From assembly GCA_040394475.1 (NCBI GenBank), contig JBEBSD010000044.1, positions 1 to 51,289 of the forward strand: a stretch of DNA of 51,289 bases, given 5' to 3'. The notes beneath the pieces were generated by a model. The model was not told the DNA's origin. It was given only the letters and a program-made list of their open reading frames with translations, and did no database searches. The position numbers and the translations under genes were made by a program. The stretch's first letter is position 1; the number at the start of each line of letters is the position of its first letter. This stretch comes from JBEBSD01 sp040394475 (lineage in GTDB: Bacteria; Bacteroidota; Bacteroidia; Cytophagales; Spirosomataceae). Positions 18,087-26,964 of this stretch are shown in pieces.

Positions 18087-19589
18087 TCACCGGATGCCGC
18101 CCATCCACCGTTTAAGTAACGGGACAAAGGCGAAAAGCAGCAACCCTACCCCCATTGAAATGTATCCTATCTGCTGTAAAATGACACTGTAGTAAGGCAG
18201 TGACAGCATCGGATCGTCTACAACTGTCGCCGGGACCGCCATCAGCGAGCCGATTTTAGCCGAGACAAATTCACCCAGCGCAGAAGCCAGGAACCAAATC
18301 CCCATAATCAGCCCGACCATGTGGGCGGGCGCCAGCTTGGTGACCATCGACAGCCCGATCGGGGAGATACATAATTCGCCGCAAATGATAAAGAAGTATC
18401 CCAGGGCAAACATGGCCAGGGGGATTTTCCCGTTGACCGCCATTTCCGTGCCCGCAAAAAACAGCAGGAAGCCTGCTCCCACCGCAAGGAAGGACAGGGC
18501 AAATTTCACCGGCGTACCCGGTTCGAGGCCGCGTTTGTTCAGCCATAACCAAAGCCATGCAAACACGGGACTCAAGGCAATTACCCAGGCAGGCGGTATG
18601 AAATTATTAACCGACAAAGCCGGAAGGGCTACTCCTCCTACCAGCATGTTGACATTCCGCATGGCAAACAGATTCAATGCGCCGGCATTCTGTTCGTAAA
18701 AAGCCCAGAACAATACCGAAAACGCGATCAGGACTGTCGCGGCCAGCAAACGGAAGCGCCCCTCCCCTGTCATTCGAAACGCTTCGTACACCATGTAAAC
18801 CAATGATCCTGCGCCCAGTACAAGCATGATATAATCCAACAGCTCATGTCCGTGGAAAAGCGCTATGATCAAGGGAATCAGCAGCAATGTCCCCAGGTAC
18901 ACCCCCCATTCCCGGGAGATTATCCCTATCAGCGGCGCCTTCAGCCGGGCAGGTTCCGGAGGCAAGCCCGCCAGGCCGAGTCCCTTCCGCCCCCTGCTGA
19001 ATACCACCACACCGAGAACCATAAAAACTCCTGCCAATCCAAAGCCCTCATGCCATCCCCACTGATGGGCGACCCACCCGCACAGGGCGCCCCCCATGGC
19101 GGCGCCGACATTGATGCCCATGTAAAAAATGGAGAAAGCGCTGTCTTTACGGGGGTCGTCAGGGGGATACAGCTGTCCGACCATGGTGGAAATATTGGGT
19201 TTAAAAAACCCGTTTCCCGCAATTATAAAAGCAAGGCCGCTAAAAAAGCTCCACTCAATGGGCAGCGCCAGGATCAGGTGGCCGAGGCTCATCAGGATCC
19301 CCCCGAACAGGACGGCCCGCTGCCCTCCCAGAAGACGATCGGCCAGGAGCCCCCCAAAAACCGGCATGGTATAGACCAGCGCGGCATACGCTCCCAGAAT
19401 CGCATATCCTTTCTGCTCTTCAAAGCGTAATTCGGTCACCATATAGGCCAGTAAAAGCGCTTTCATTCCGTAAAACGAAAACCGCTCCCACATTTCGGTA
19501 AAAAAAAGCAAATACAACTGGCGCGGGTGTTTCCGGAAGGTGCTTCCCTTACCGCCTGGTGAAGCAGTGCTCACAGATGCTGAATCCAT
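18087..19589 (-). CDS. POT/PTR2-family proton-coupled peptide transporter
   Basis: A 500-residue membrane protein of the MFS with about 12-14 helices. The N-terminal E-x-x-ERF signature is present (EMWERFSFYGMKALLLAYM, about residues 32-50), followed by FGGLLADRLLGGQRAV, the PTR2 signature region GNGFFKPNISTMVGQLYP, and AFSIFYMGINVGAAMGGALC. The C-terminal half has CISPIGLSMVTKLAPAHMVG, also typical. It imports di- and tripeptides with protons at the inner membrane. It is followed 9 bases later by the polymerase gene on the same strand. No functional tie between them is apparent. Confidence 0.93.
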   Translation of the reverse strand: MDSASVSTASPGGKGSTFRKHPRQLYLLFFTEMWERFSFYGMKALLLAYMVTELRFEEQKGYAILGAYAALVYTMPVFGGLLADRLLGGQRAVLFGGILMSLGHLILALPIEWSFFSGLAFIIAGNGFFKPNISTMVGQLYPPDDPRKDSAFSIFYMGINVGAAMGGALCGWVAHQWGWHEGFGLAGVFMVLGVVVFSRGRKGLGLAGLPPEPARLKAPLIGIISREWGVYLGTLLLIPLIIALFHGHELLDYIMLVLGAGSLVYMVYEAFRMTGEGRFRLLAATVLIAFSVLFWAFYEQNAGALNLFAMRNVNMLVGGVALPALSVNNFIPPAWVIALSPVFAWLWLWLNKRGLEPGTPVKFALSFLAVGAGFLLFFAGTEMAVNGKIPLAMFALGYFFIICGELCISPIGLSMVTKLAPAHMVGLIMGIWFLASALGEFVSAKIGSLMAVPATVVDDPMLSLPYYSVILQQIGYISMGVGLLLFAFVPLLKRWMGGIR

Positions 19590-19810
19590 AGAGGTTTTTA
19601 CTTAGAACGACAATTCAGTTGGCGTATGGCAATTTGACGCGATAAGTTAAGGAATTGCAGACAAAATCCCTATTCCCCCCATTTTTAATCGGGATGAATG
19701 GCCCTGCACACCCTTGCATGCGCTCCCGGCCTTTTTCAGCAGCAGAAAAACCCGGGTATTTATTTTTAATAATTCTAAATAGTGCCTATTTTAGCGAAAA
19801 AATACAACGC

Positions 19811-20029
19811 ATGAAAACATTGACTTTTCACACCAATATTGATTGTCCGCTGCATCTGGAAAAAGCGGTATGCGGACTGGAGTGCCTCCGTGGGCGATTT
19901 TGCCAGTTCAGCGTCGATCTCATGGAAGCGAACCACCTGCTCACCATAAAGACAACTTCTCTCGAAGCGCACGAAGTAACAGCCGTTCTGCGTCAAAACG
20001 GGCTGCACTGCGTGGAAACGATCCGGTAA
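19811..20029 (+). CDS. Small protein with possible HMA-like ferredoxin fold
   Basis: A 72-residue protein from the ATG at 19811. Longer in-frame starts would add low-quality sequence. The pattern of a beta-strand (MKTLTFHTNI), cysteine-bearing turn (DCPLHLEKAV), central strands (LLTIKTTSL) and final helix-strand (EVTAVLRQNGLHCVETI) resembles heavy-metal-associated (HMA) domain proteins. The usual CxxC metal site is absent: cysteines are single and spread. Such small proteins are common in Bacteroidota, with no known role. It stands alone before a heptad repeat array. Confidence 0.6.
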   Translation: MKTLTFHTNIDCPLHLEKAVCGLECLRGRFCQFSVDLMEANHLLTIKTTSLEAHEVTAVLRQNGLHCVETIR

Positions 20030-20179
20030 ACCCTTCCAGGCGACCTATCCAAACCTTCCGCCTCATAAGCCGGCTGTAGCAGCAATATCGAATATTTAAC
20101 GCCCCGGCACGGGTACCTATGCGCATTTTGTTTATTTTTAAAAAAATTAAAATCGTTTGCGAGTGGATTGACGAATTAC

Positions 20180-20263
20180 GATTGCTGATGGCTGATAGCT
20201 GACCTCCGATAGCTGAAAGCCGATTGCTGATGGCTGATAGCCGATTGCTGATAGCCGATTGCC
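20180..20263. repeat. Heptad array, 12 units of GATWGCY type
   Basis: Twelve consecutive 7-base units with no phase slip: GATTGCT, GATGGCT, GATAGCT, GACCTCC, GATAGCT, GAAAGCC and so on. It lies 43 bases before the ATG of the large amidohydrolase gene and fills most of its leader. It belongs to the same class as the array at 44332-44415, which also has 12 units. Confidence 0.8.
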
Positions 20264-20306
20264 AACCACCGAAACACGGAAGTACTGAGTTGAAAACCTT
20301 ATACCC

Positions 20307-23300
20307 ATGAAACAAACCACCTTAACCTGTCTGACCCTGCTGTGCAGCGGGCTTTATGTGTCCGGCCAGGTTACCTTTCCCCGGAATGGCGCCTACGACG
20401 AGCGGGCGGGCAGGTATGCTTTTACGCATGCAACCCTGGTGACCGATCCGGGAACGGTGCTGCAGGATGCTACCCTTCTGATTGAAAACGGACTGGTGAT
20501 AGCCGCCGGCGGCTCGGTTGCTATCCCGGAAGGAACGGTGGTGACCGATCTGAAAGGCAACTATATTTACCCCTCCTTTATTGATTTGCATGCTGCCTAC
20601 GGAATGCCTGAAAGCAGTGCCCCGCCGCGAACAGCCGGCCGGGCAGCCCCGCAGCTGGAATCCCAAAAAAAGGGGGTGTATGGCTGGAACCAGGCCATTC
20701 ATGCCGAACAAAGCGCTGCGGCTTTGTTTGCGGTTCAGGAGACCAAAGCTGCAGCTTTACGAAAAGCCGGTTTCGGAACCGTGTTGAGTCATCTGCAGGA
20801 TGGTATCGTTCGGGGAACCGGCGCGCTTGTGACGCTCCATACTGGACCCGCCGGCAAAGCGGTGCTCAAAAGCGAAGCTTCTGCCCATTTTTCATTCAGC
20901 AAAGGCACTTCCACTCAAAATTACCCTACTTCCGCCATGGGAGCCGTGGCGCTGTTGCGGCAAACGTATTACGATGCCGACTGGTATGAAAAAGGAGGCA
21001 AAGCGGAAGAAACCAATCTCTCACTCGAAGCATTCAACCGCATTAAAAAGCTCCCTTCTTTTTTTGAGGCCGGTGATAAATGGGCGCTGTTACGGGCGGA
21101 TAACACCGGCAAAGAATTTGGGGTGCAGTATATCCTGAAAGGGAAAGGCGATGAATACCAGCGAATGGATGCCATTAAACAGCGGAAGGTATCGCTGATC
21201 ATTCCGCTCAACTTTCCGGAAACGTATGATGTTTCGGATGCCTGGGATGCTGAGGTGGTCACCCTGGCCGAGCTCAAACACTGGGAGCTGGCGCCGGCCA
21301 ATGCGGCGTTTCTGGCTGAACAGGAAATCCCTTTTGCCTTTACTGCGACGGGCCTTAAAAATCCGTCGGATTTTCTGGACAGACTCAGGACCGCCGTCGC
21401 ATACGGACTTCCGAAAGAAAAAGCCCTGGAGGCCCTGACAACTACTCCGGCACGCCTTATTCGGGCCGGACAGCAAGTGGGAGCGCTGAAAAAAGGGTTC
21501 ATCGCCAATTTTCTGATCACCTCAGGGGATCTCTTTGATAAAGAGACGGTACTGTACGAAAACTGGGTACAAGGTACGCCTTACATTGTCCGGAACATGC
21601 ATACGCCCGATCTGCGGGGTACCTATGCGTTTACCCTCAACGACCAGCCGGCAGGACGCCTGCAGGTCGGCGGTTCGCGGTCCGCACCCGACTACCAGCT
21701 CGTTCTCCAGGACTCCACCCGGGTCACTCCCCGGGTAGCAGTGGTCAATGAGCTGTTTTCGATGACCTATTCCGCGGGCGAACACACCAACGGAACCATA
21801 CGGCTCACAGGGTGGCTCGGCGGGGGCGGCCTGACCGGAAGCGGAGAACTGGCTGACGGCACCCCGGTTACCTGGAAAGCGGCCCTTGCGGCCCCGTTTA
21901 CTGCGCCGCCTGCCCGGGAGGAACCGGCCCGCCCGCCGGAAGGCCGGGGTAACGTCTGGTACCCCTTTACCGGCCTGGGAGGCGAACAGCTTCCCGTACA
22001 AGTCCCGATACTGGTTAAAAATACCACCGTATGGACCAACGAACAGGAAGGGCTACTGACCGGTACCGATGTACTGGTACAAAACGGCAAGATCAGCCGG
22101 ATCGGGAAATCCCTGCCGATACCCACCGGCACGCAGGTCATTGACGGCACGGGAAAGCACCTTACCAGCGGGATTATCGACGAACATTCCCACATCGCCC
22201 TCTTCAGCGTCAATGAGGGCTCACAATCCAGTTCAGCGGAAGTACGCATGAGCGATGTGATCAATCCGGACGATGTCAATATCTACCGGCAGCTAGCCGG
22301 GGGCGTCACTACCGCTCAGCTGTTACACGGTTCGGCCAACGCCATTGGCGGGCAAAGCGCCGTCATTAAGCTCAAATGGGGGGCATCGCCGGAAGCGCTC
22401 TGGTTGCCAGAAGCCCGCTCGATCAAGTTTGCCCTCGGAGAAAATGTCAAGCAATCCAACTGGGGAGATGCGGTCAGGGTGCGGTACCCGCAAACCCGTA
22501 TGGGAGTCGAACAGGTGTATTACGATCATTTTATCCGCGCCCGGGAATACGACCAGGCCTGGAAACGGTACAATGCCCTCAGCAACAAATCGGGGGCCCG
22601 GGCGCCGCGCCGCGACCTGGAACTGGATGCGCTGGCAGAAATCCTGCACGACAAGCGTTTTATTACCTGCCATTCGTATGTCCAGTCTGAAATCAACATG
22701 CTGATGAGCGTGGCCGACTCGCTGAAATTCCGGATCAATACCTTCACCCATATCCTTGAAGGCTACAAGCTTGCCGACAAAATGGCGGCGCGCAACATCG
22801 GCGGTTCCGCATTTGCGGATTGGTGGGCTTACAAAATGGAAGTGAAGGAAGCTATTCCCTACAACGCCGCATTAATGGCCCGGGAAGGGGTTGTGGTCAG
22901 CATCAATTCAGACGACGCAGAAATGGCCCGCCGGCTGAACCAGGAGGCAGGGAAAGTGGTCAATTTCGGAGGAATGACAGAAGAAGAGGCCTGGAAAATG
23001 GTAACGCTCAATCCCGCAAAACTGCTGCGTCTCGACGACCGGCTGGGAAGTATCAAACCTGGCAAAGACGGTGACCTGGTGCTTTGGAACAACCATCCGC
23101 TATCGATATATGCCCGCCCGGAATATACCATCATTGACGGCGCCATTTACTTTTCACGGGAGGAAGACGCGTTGCGGCGCGCCCGTTTGACCCGGGAAAA
23201 AGCGCGGCTGATCCAAAAATCTCTCGAAGCAAAATCCAAGGGGGCTCCTACACAGTCTCCGCAATCGCGGATGCCCCGGATGTGGCATTGCGAGGATATC

Positions 23301-23342
23301 ACGGGAGAAGACATCCATCAACATGAAGGGGGTGAACGGTAA
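20307..23342 (+). CDS. Large secreted amidohydrolase-family protein with two amidohydrolase-like halves
   Basis: A 1011-residue protein with a signal peptide (TCLTLLCSGLYVSGQ). The N-terminal half starts like an amidohydrolase (DATLLIENGLVIAAGG then YIYPSFIDLHAAYG), but where active members have H-x-H it has LHA, so this half probably lacks its metal site. The C-terminal half is complete: TDVLVQNGKISRIG, then GIIDEHSHIALF with H-x-H, metal-site histidines around TCHSYVQSE and FTHILEGY, the catalytic aspartate in SINSDDAEMARR, and the closing composite sandwich (LGSIKPGKDGDLVLWN). The family hydrolyses C-N bonds in cyclic amides, dipeptides or similar; substrate is unknown. A second amidohydrolase gene follows after 15 bases. 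Confidence 0.9.
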   Translation: MKQTTLTCLTLLCSGLYVSGQVTFPRNGAYDERAGRYAFTHATLVTDPGTVLQDATLLIENGLVIAAGGSVAIPEGTVVTDLKGNYIYPSFIDLHAAYGMPESSAPPRTAGRAAPQLESQKKGVYGWNQAIHAEQSAAALFAVQETKAAALRKAGFGTVLSHLQDGIVRGTGALVTLHTGPAGKAVLKSEASAHFSFSKGTSTQNYPTSAMGAVALLRQTYYDADWYEKGGKAEETNLSLEAFNRIKKLPSFFEAGDKWALLRADNTGKEFGVQYILKGKGDEYQRMDAIKQRKVSLIIPLNFPETYDVSDAWDAEVVTLAELKHWELAPANAAFLAEQEIPFAFTATGLKNPSDFLDRLRTAVAYGLPKEKALEALTTTPARLIRAGQQVGALKKGFIANFLITSGDLFDKETVLYENWVQGTPYIVRNMHTPDLRGTYAFTLNDQPAGRLQVGGSRSAPDYQLVLQDSTRVTPRVAVVNELFSMTYSAGEHTNGTIRLTGWLGGGGLTGSGELADGTPVTWKAALAAPFTAPPAREEPARPPEGRGNVWYPFTGLGGEQLPVQVPILVKNTTVWTNEQEGLLTGTDVLVQNGKISRIGKSLPIPTGTQVIDGTGKHLTSGIIDEHSHIALFSVNEGSQSSSAEVRMSDVINPDDVNIYRQLAGGVTTAQLLHGSANAIGGQSAVIKLKWGASPEALWLPEARSIKFALGENVKQSNWGDAVRVRYPQTRMGVEQVYYDHFIRAREYDQAWKRYNALSNKSGARAPRRDLELDALAEILHDKRFITCHSYVQSEINMLMSVADSLKFRINTFTHILEGYKLADKMAARNIGGSAFADWWAYKMEVKEAIPYNAALMAREGVVVSINSDDAEMARRLNQEAGKVVNFGGMTEEEAWKMVTLNPAKLLRLDDRLGSIKPGKDGDLVLWNNHPLSIYARPEYTIIDGAIYFSREEDALRRARLTREKARLIQKSLEAKSKGAPTQSPQSRMPRMWHCEDITGEDIHQHEGGER

Positions 23343-23357
23343 AACAACATTGGAAAA

Positions 23358-24674
23358 ATGAATAATTCAAGCACGAAACAGTGGTTGCTTCCGGGACTTA
23401 TGCTGTTGTTTGCGGCGCCGGTCGCCGCGCAGAACCCGGCAGCCGGGAAGCCGCAGGAACGGCCCGTCGCCCTGGTTGGCGGCACCTTACATCCCGTCAG
23501 CAGTCCGGCAATTGAAAAGGGGGTCATTGTATTTGACAAAGGAATAATTACCGCTGTCGGAGATGCCGCCACTCCGTATGATACCGCTGCCACGGAAGTG
23601 CTGAATATCACCGGAAAGCATGTTTTCCCGGGCAGCATTGCGATGGCCGGTACCGTAGGACTTCAGGAAATTGCTTCGGTGCGGGCCACGCTCGACTTTG
23701 AGGAAGTGGGCGATTTCAATCCGCATGCCCGGGCGCTGGTTGCCTATAATACCGACTCCGAGGTAATTCCGACCCTCCGGAGCTCAGGCCTGTTGCTGGT
23801 GCAGGCCACTCCCCAGGGAGGGTTGATCTCCGGGACCTCCTCCCTGTTTCACACCGACGGCTGGAACTGGGAGGATGCCGTTCTCCGGCAAGACGACGGC
23901 ATCTGGCTGAACTGGCCGCCATACATTACTTCCAGCTTCAACATCCAGGACTTTTCTTCGTCGCTCCGTAAAAACGAAAAACGCCAGGAAATCATTGAAT
24001 CACTGCACCGTTTTTTTGCCGAGGCAAAGGCGTATCATGAAACCCCCGCACCCGCTACGGTCAACCTGCGGTTCGAAGCCATGAAAGGACTTTTCCAGGG
24101 CACCCAAAACCTTTACATACGGGCCCGCTACGCAAAAGACATCATCGAGGCCACGAAATTCTCCCGGGAGGCAGGCATCGCCAAAGTAGTTATCGCCGGA
24201 GCCAACGAGGCCGGAAAAGTGGTGACTTTTCTAAAAGAAAACAACATACCGGTGGTGCTGGACCAGCTGCATCGCCTTCCCGATCACCAGGATGCCTACG
24301 TTTACCAACCCTATGAACTTCCGGGCATCTTGCTCAATGGAGGGGTTAAAGTAGCCCTCAGCTACAGCAGCGAATGGTGGCGCGCCCGGAACCTGAACTA
24401 CCAGGCGGGAACAGCTGCAGGGTTCAGTGACCTTTCTCACGAGGAGGCCCTGAAACTGGTCACCCTCTATCCCGCCCAGATCCTGGGCGTTGACGGGCAA
24501 GTGGGCTCCCTCGAAAAAGGAAAGCATGCCACGCTTGTTGTAACCGGCGGAGATATGCTGGATATGAAATCCAACAGCGTGGAAGCTGCCTTTATCCGGG
24601 GATCTGCAGTAGACCTGGACGACAAGCACAAACGGTTGTATCGGAAATACAAAGAAAAGTACGGACAACCCTGA
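23358..24674 (+). CDS. Amidohydrolase-family protein lacking the H-x-H metal motif
   Basis: A 438-residue secreted protein (signal peptide MNNSSTKQWLLPGLMLLFAA then PVAAQ). The composite sandwich of the amidohydrolase superfamily is clear (ALVGGTLHPVSSPAIEKG, and at the end LGVDGQVGSLEKGKHATLVV). At the position of the first metal ligands it reads VFPGSIAMAGTVGLQE, with no histidines, so it is likely inactive or acts as a partner. It is translated 15 bases after the larger amidohydrolase, so the two probably form one operon and perhaps one complex. Tandem large/small amidohydrolases of this sort are frequent in Bacteroidota genomes, without a proven role. Confidence 0.87.
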   Translation: MNNSSTKQWLLPGLMLLFAAPVAAQNPAAGKPQERPVALVGGTLHPVSSPAIEKGVIVFDKGIITAVGDAATPYDTAATEVLNITGKHVFPGSIAMAGTVGLQEIASVRATLDFEEVGDFNPHARALVAYNTDSEVIPTLRSSGLLLVQATPQGGLISGTSSLFHTDGWNWEDAVLRQDDGIWLNWPPYITSSFNIQDFSSSLRKNEKRQEIIESLHRFFAEAKAYHETPAPATVNLRFEAMKGLFQGTQNLYIRARYAKDIIEATKFSREAGIAKVVIAGANEAGKVVTFLKENNIPVVLDQLHRLPDHQDAYVYQPYELPGILLNGGVKVALSYSSEWWRARNLNYQAGTAAGFSDLSHEEALKLVTLYPAQILGVDGQVGSLEKGKHATLVVTGGDMLDMKSNSVEAAFIRGSAVDLDDKHKRLYRKYKEKYGQP

Positions 24675-24676
24675 AG

Positions 24677-24703
24677 ACCCGGATTGTTCATCCGTGTTTT
24701 TTT
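24677..24703 (+). terminator. Intrinsic terminator after the amidohydrolase pair
   Basis: ACCCGGAT (24677-24684) pairs with ATCCGTGT (24690-24697), one mismatch, over a 5-base loop. A run of seven Ts follows. It lies 2 bases after the stop codon. Confidence 0.7.
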
Positions 24704-24732
24704 GCATTTTACCGGAATATTTGCTACCTTTT
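24701..24732 (+). promoter_or_regulatory. Bacteroidota-type promoter for the 235-residue unknown protein
   Basis: TTTG at 24701-24704, a 20-base spacer, then TACCTTTT at 24725-24732 (TAnnTTTG with the last base changed). The -33 box uses the end of the preceding terminator's T-run. Transcription would start near 24738, about 23 bases before the ATG. Confidence 0.55.
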
Positions 24733-24760
24733 AAGGTATACAACTCTTTTCACCCGAATT

Positions 24761-25468
24761 ATGGTAAAACTTCCTGAAAACTGGCTGACCGAAGGAACAA
24801 TCGATTTCGAGTATAAAAAGTACCTGTTGCTGGCCTATATACAGCATGTACAGGAGCGCTATACCCACCACAAGCTCTTTCCGGAGCTGAAGGAAGTACA
24901 GCAACACTATGAAAACTGCCGTTTGTTGTTATCCGGCAAGCAGGCGATCCGCGCCCGGTTCCCGAAAGATCCTGTCGGAGTGGATACCCGTCGCATGCAG
25001 TTCCGTTACCGGGAGCGCTTCGCGGAGCCGGCGGTGCTTGCCGAGGTATCCGAAATTCTTGAGTTCTCCCTACCGGTTCTGACAAACGCCGTTGCCAGCG
25101 GGAAAGACCATTCCGAAGAGATAGAAGCGGCCCTGCAATTCGGACCGGTGGGCATTTTGCCGCTCCGGCGCGAGGAAGGCTATCTTTTTATTTATCGTAA
25201 TCCCTCCAGGCAGGCCGCCATTTTTCAATACAAAGTGACCTTGTACAACGATTCCCGGGAGCGGATTATTCATACCTGTCACCTGGGCACCGTGTACAAA
25301 AACGTCGGCACCACATTTGAAAACATCAAAATAGGCCTGACAAAAGCTCACAGGGACCTTCCCAATCCTGCTGCGTATATGGTCGAATCCCCGAAAGATT
25401 ACCCGGTGTCCGAAACGCTGCTGCCGCTGGCCAAAAAACTGATGCTGCGTTATTTAAATGATACGTGA
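24761..25468 (+). CDS. Conserved protein of unknown function (235 residues)
   Basis: Not recognised as a named family. It is soluble, with no signal peptide or membrane segment. The N-terminal part looks helical (FEYKKYLLLAYIQHVQERY, LKEVQQHYENCRLLL). The C-terminal part looks mixed alpha/beta (VGILPLRREEGYLFIYRNP, IFQYKVTLYNDSRERIIHT). Proteins of this appearance occur singly in Bacteroidota. It has its own promoter-like sequence and is followed by a repeat array, so it is probably monocistronic. Confidence 0.8.
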   Translation: MVKLPENWLTEGTIDFEYKKYLLLAYIQHVQERYTHHKLFPELKEVQQHYENCRLLLSGKQAIRARFPKDPVGVDTRRMQFRYRERFAEPAVLAEVSEILEFSLPVLTNAVASGKDHSEEIEAALQFGPVGILPLRREEGYLFIYRNPSRQAAIFQYKVTLYNDSRERIIHTCHLGTVYKNVGTTFENIKIGLTKAHRDLPNPAAYMVESPKDYPVSETLLPLAKKLMLRYLNDT

Positions 25469-25486
25469 CAGGTCGTGGCTTAACCA

Positions 25487-25620
25487 TCATGGTGAGCCTG
25501 TCGAACCACGTCATGGTGAGCCCCGCGGTCCGCCGCTGCGGTCGAACCACGTCATTGTGAGCCTGTCGCGTCATGGTGAGCCCACGGTCCGCCGCTGCGG
25601 TCGAACCATCATGGTGAGCA
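25487..25620. repeat. Array of CATGGTGAGCCTGTCGAACC-like units
   Basis: Five units starting CATGGTGAGC or CATTGTGAGC occur at about 25492, 25512, 25553, 25572 and 25610. Two carry the same extra insert GGTCCGCCGCTGCGGTCGAA. The core TGAGCC..GTCGAA is shared with the 24-bp repeat at 35181-35276, read on the other strand, so both are one dispersed repeat family. Nothing coding is seen here. Confidence 0.7.
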
Positions 25621-25663
25621 CTTTTTTTTATTATATCAATCAGACAACCTCTTTTACCACCAC

Positions 25664-26203
25664 GTGCCCAGATTAACCAGCGAAACAAAAAAACAAATAC
25701 GTGAGCTTTCCAGAACCGATCTGGAGAACATTGTTCTGAAATTTGCCGCCAAAGATAAATTCCTGCTGAGTTACCTGCAGGTCACCTATCTCAATCCGGA
25801 ATACGGAGAAGCCGATTTGTTTGATGAAACCCGGGAAAGCCTGGAAGCGCTGTTTACCAAAAGCTTTAAGGGCAAAACGGAATCCATGCGGCGTTCGCGT
25901 CAGTTAACTGCTTGTTTGAAATGCATTGCCGGTTTTACCAAGATTGTCCGGAAACCTCACCTGGAAGTAGAGCTGCTCCTTTTTGTACTGGACGAAGAAT
26001 TCGGAAGTCCTCCGTATCCGTTAAGCGCCGCCTATGAAAACCGGCTGGCCCGGATTGCAAAAAAAGTGATCGGGCTTATCACGACAAAGGTGCATGAAGA
26101 TTACCAGTTGGAGTACGCCGGTAAAGTGAATGGCTATCTCCTCACCCTGCACCGGACATTACCCTATAACCCGGTCGTTAGAACACTCCCCCATCGGATC
26201 TGA
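25664..26203 (+). CDS. Small conserved protein, DUF6155-like
   Basis: A 179-residue soluble, mostly helical protein (LSRTDLENIVLKFAAKDKF near the N-terminus, then ETRESLEALFTKSFKG and LEVELLLFVLDEEFGS). The look matches DUF6155-type proteins of Bacteroidota; function is unknown. The start is a GTG at 25664, chosen because translation from there begins with the family-like PRLTSETKKQIREL and no ATG precedes it. It lies directly after the repeat array. Confidence 0.72.
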   Translation: MPRLTSETKKQIRELSRTDLENIVLKFAAKDKFLLSYLQVTYLNPEYGEADLFDETRESLEALFTKSFKGKTESMRRSRQLTACLKCIAGFTKIVRKPHLEVELLLFVLDEEFGSPPYPLSAAYENRLARIAKKVIGLITTKVHEDYQLEYAGKVNGYLLTLHRTLPYNPVVRTLPHRI

Positions 26204-26317
26204 CTGGCAGCCGGCGTAATTTCTGCCGGCCGGTAGCGGAATATGTAGTTGAAATGCGTTAATTTTGGCTTTAGCAACCGGGCCTCCTGACCTGTCCCAT
26301 TTATTAAACACGGTACC

Positions 26318-26500
26318 GTGACATTCGAAGAATACCTGAAGAAGAAAAAAATAGCTGCCGACGCTTTTCAGAAAGCACAGCCAGAACGCTACGCCGAGTG
26401 GGAACAGCTGTTTGCAGCCGTCCATCCTGAAAGCTTCACCATGCAAAAAAAATTCCTGCTCAATGAAATCAGAGGATTATACTTGCTGGCGGATGATTAA
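26318..26500 (+). CDS. Small conserved protein of unknown function (60 residues)
   Basis: A short, highly charged helical protein starting at GTG 26318 (TFEEYLKKKKIAADAFQKAQ, later YAEWEQLFAAVHPESF). No membrane segment or known motif. Codon use fits its neighbours, and the pattern is like small proteins often found in Bacteroidota. It is the last intact gene before the mobile-element region. Confidence 0.6.
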   Translation: MTFEEYLKKKKIAADAFQKAQPERYAEWEQLFAAVHPESFTMQKKFLLNEIRGLYLLADD

Positions 26501-26555
26501 ACGGTAGCAACGGGTTTGTAACATAGGCTTTTATTTACGTTATTTTGCTCCCGCT

Positions 26556-26602
26556 CACCCCGATTTGCAATCGGGGTGTTTCTGGCTTAGCGTTTTCAAC
26601 GC
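26556..26602 (-). repeat. REP module 1: CACCCCGATT palindrome plus GCGTT hairpin
   Basis: The palindrome CACCCCGATTTGCAATCGGG (continuing TG, 26556-26578) is followed by a second small hairpin, GCGTTTTCAACGC (26590-26602). Together with the 3' end of a RAYT gene up to about 26640 it matches the module at 28213-28280, including a shared TAAATTCAATTTCCAACA (26620-26637). It is the 3' boundary of a RAYT-type element whose transposase is otherwise gone. Confidence 0.75.
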
Positions 26603-26624
26603 GATTTAACACACGCATATAAAT

Positions 26625-26794
26625 TCAATTTCCAACAAACCCTTTTAATTTGAACTCTCCGGACCATCTGTTGATCAGCGTAGGACTAACACCGGGTTCT
26701 ATGCCAAGAGTTGCACTGGATTTGCCGTTAGATGAAGTTCAACAGCCATTGTTTTGAACGCTTTGTCAAAGGTTCTTCTTTCTCGCCTTTTCAT
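26625..26794 (-). pseudogene. IS3-family orfA transposase remnant, frameshifted and truncated
   Basis: Reading the minus strand from an ATG at 26794 gives MKRRERRTFDKAFKTMAVEL then HLTANP. After a frame change it continues SSATLGIEPGVSPTLINRWS then GEFKLKGF. This is the N-terminal helix-turn-helix half of an IS3-type OrfA. It breaks near 26640, where the sequence turns into the 3' end of a RAYT/REP module. No orfB is present. The element is dead. Confidence 0.7.
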
Positions 26795-26964
26795 GGTCTC
26801 AAAGTCAAGAAAAGAGCTTAACTTACTGTCCGGTCAAAGTAAAACACTCCTACTTCCTGAAAAAAATGACTAAAAATCATCGCAATTGAACAATGTAATC
26901 GTTAAAATTGTAAGAATTAAATGAAGGTTTTAAGCTAAATGTAATAACCTTTCAATAACAAAAA

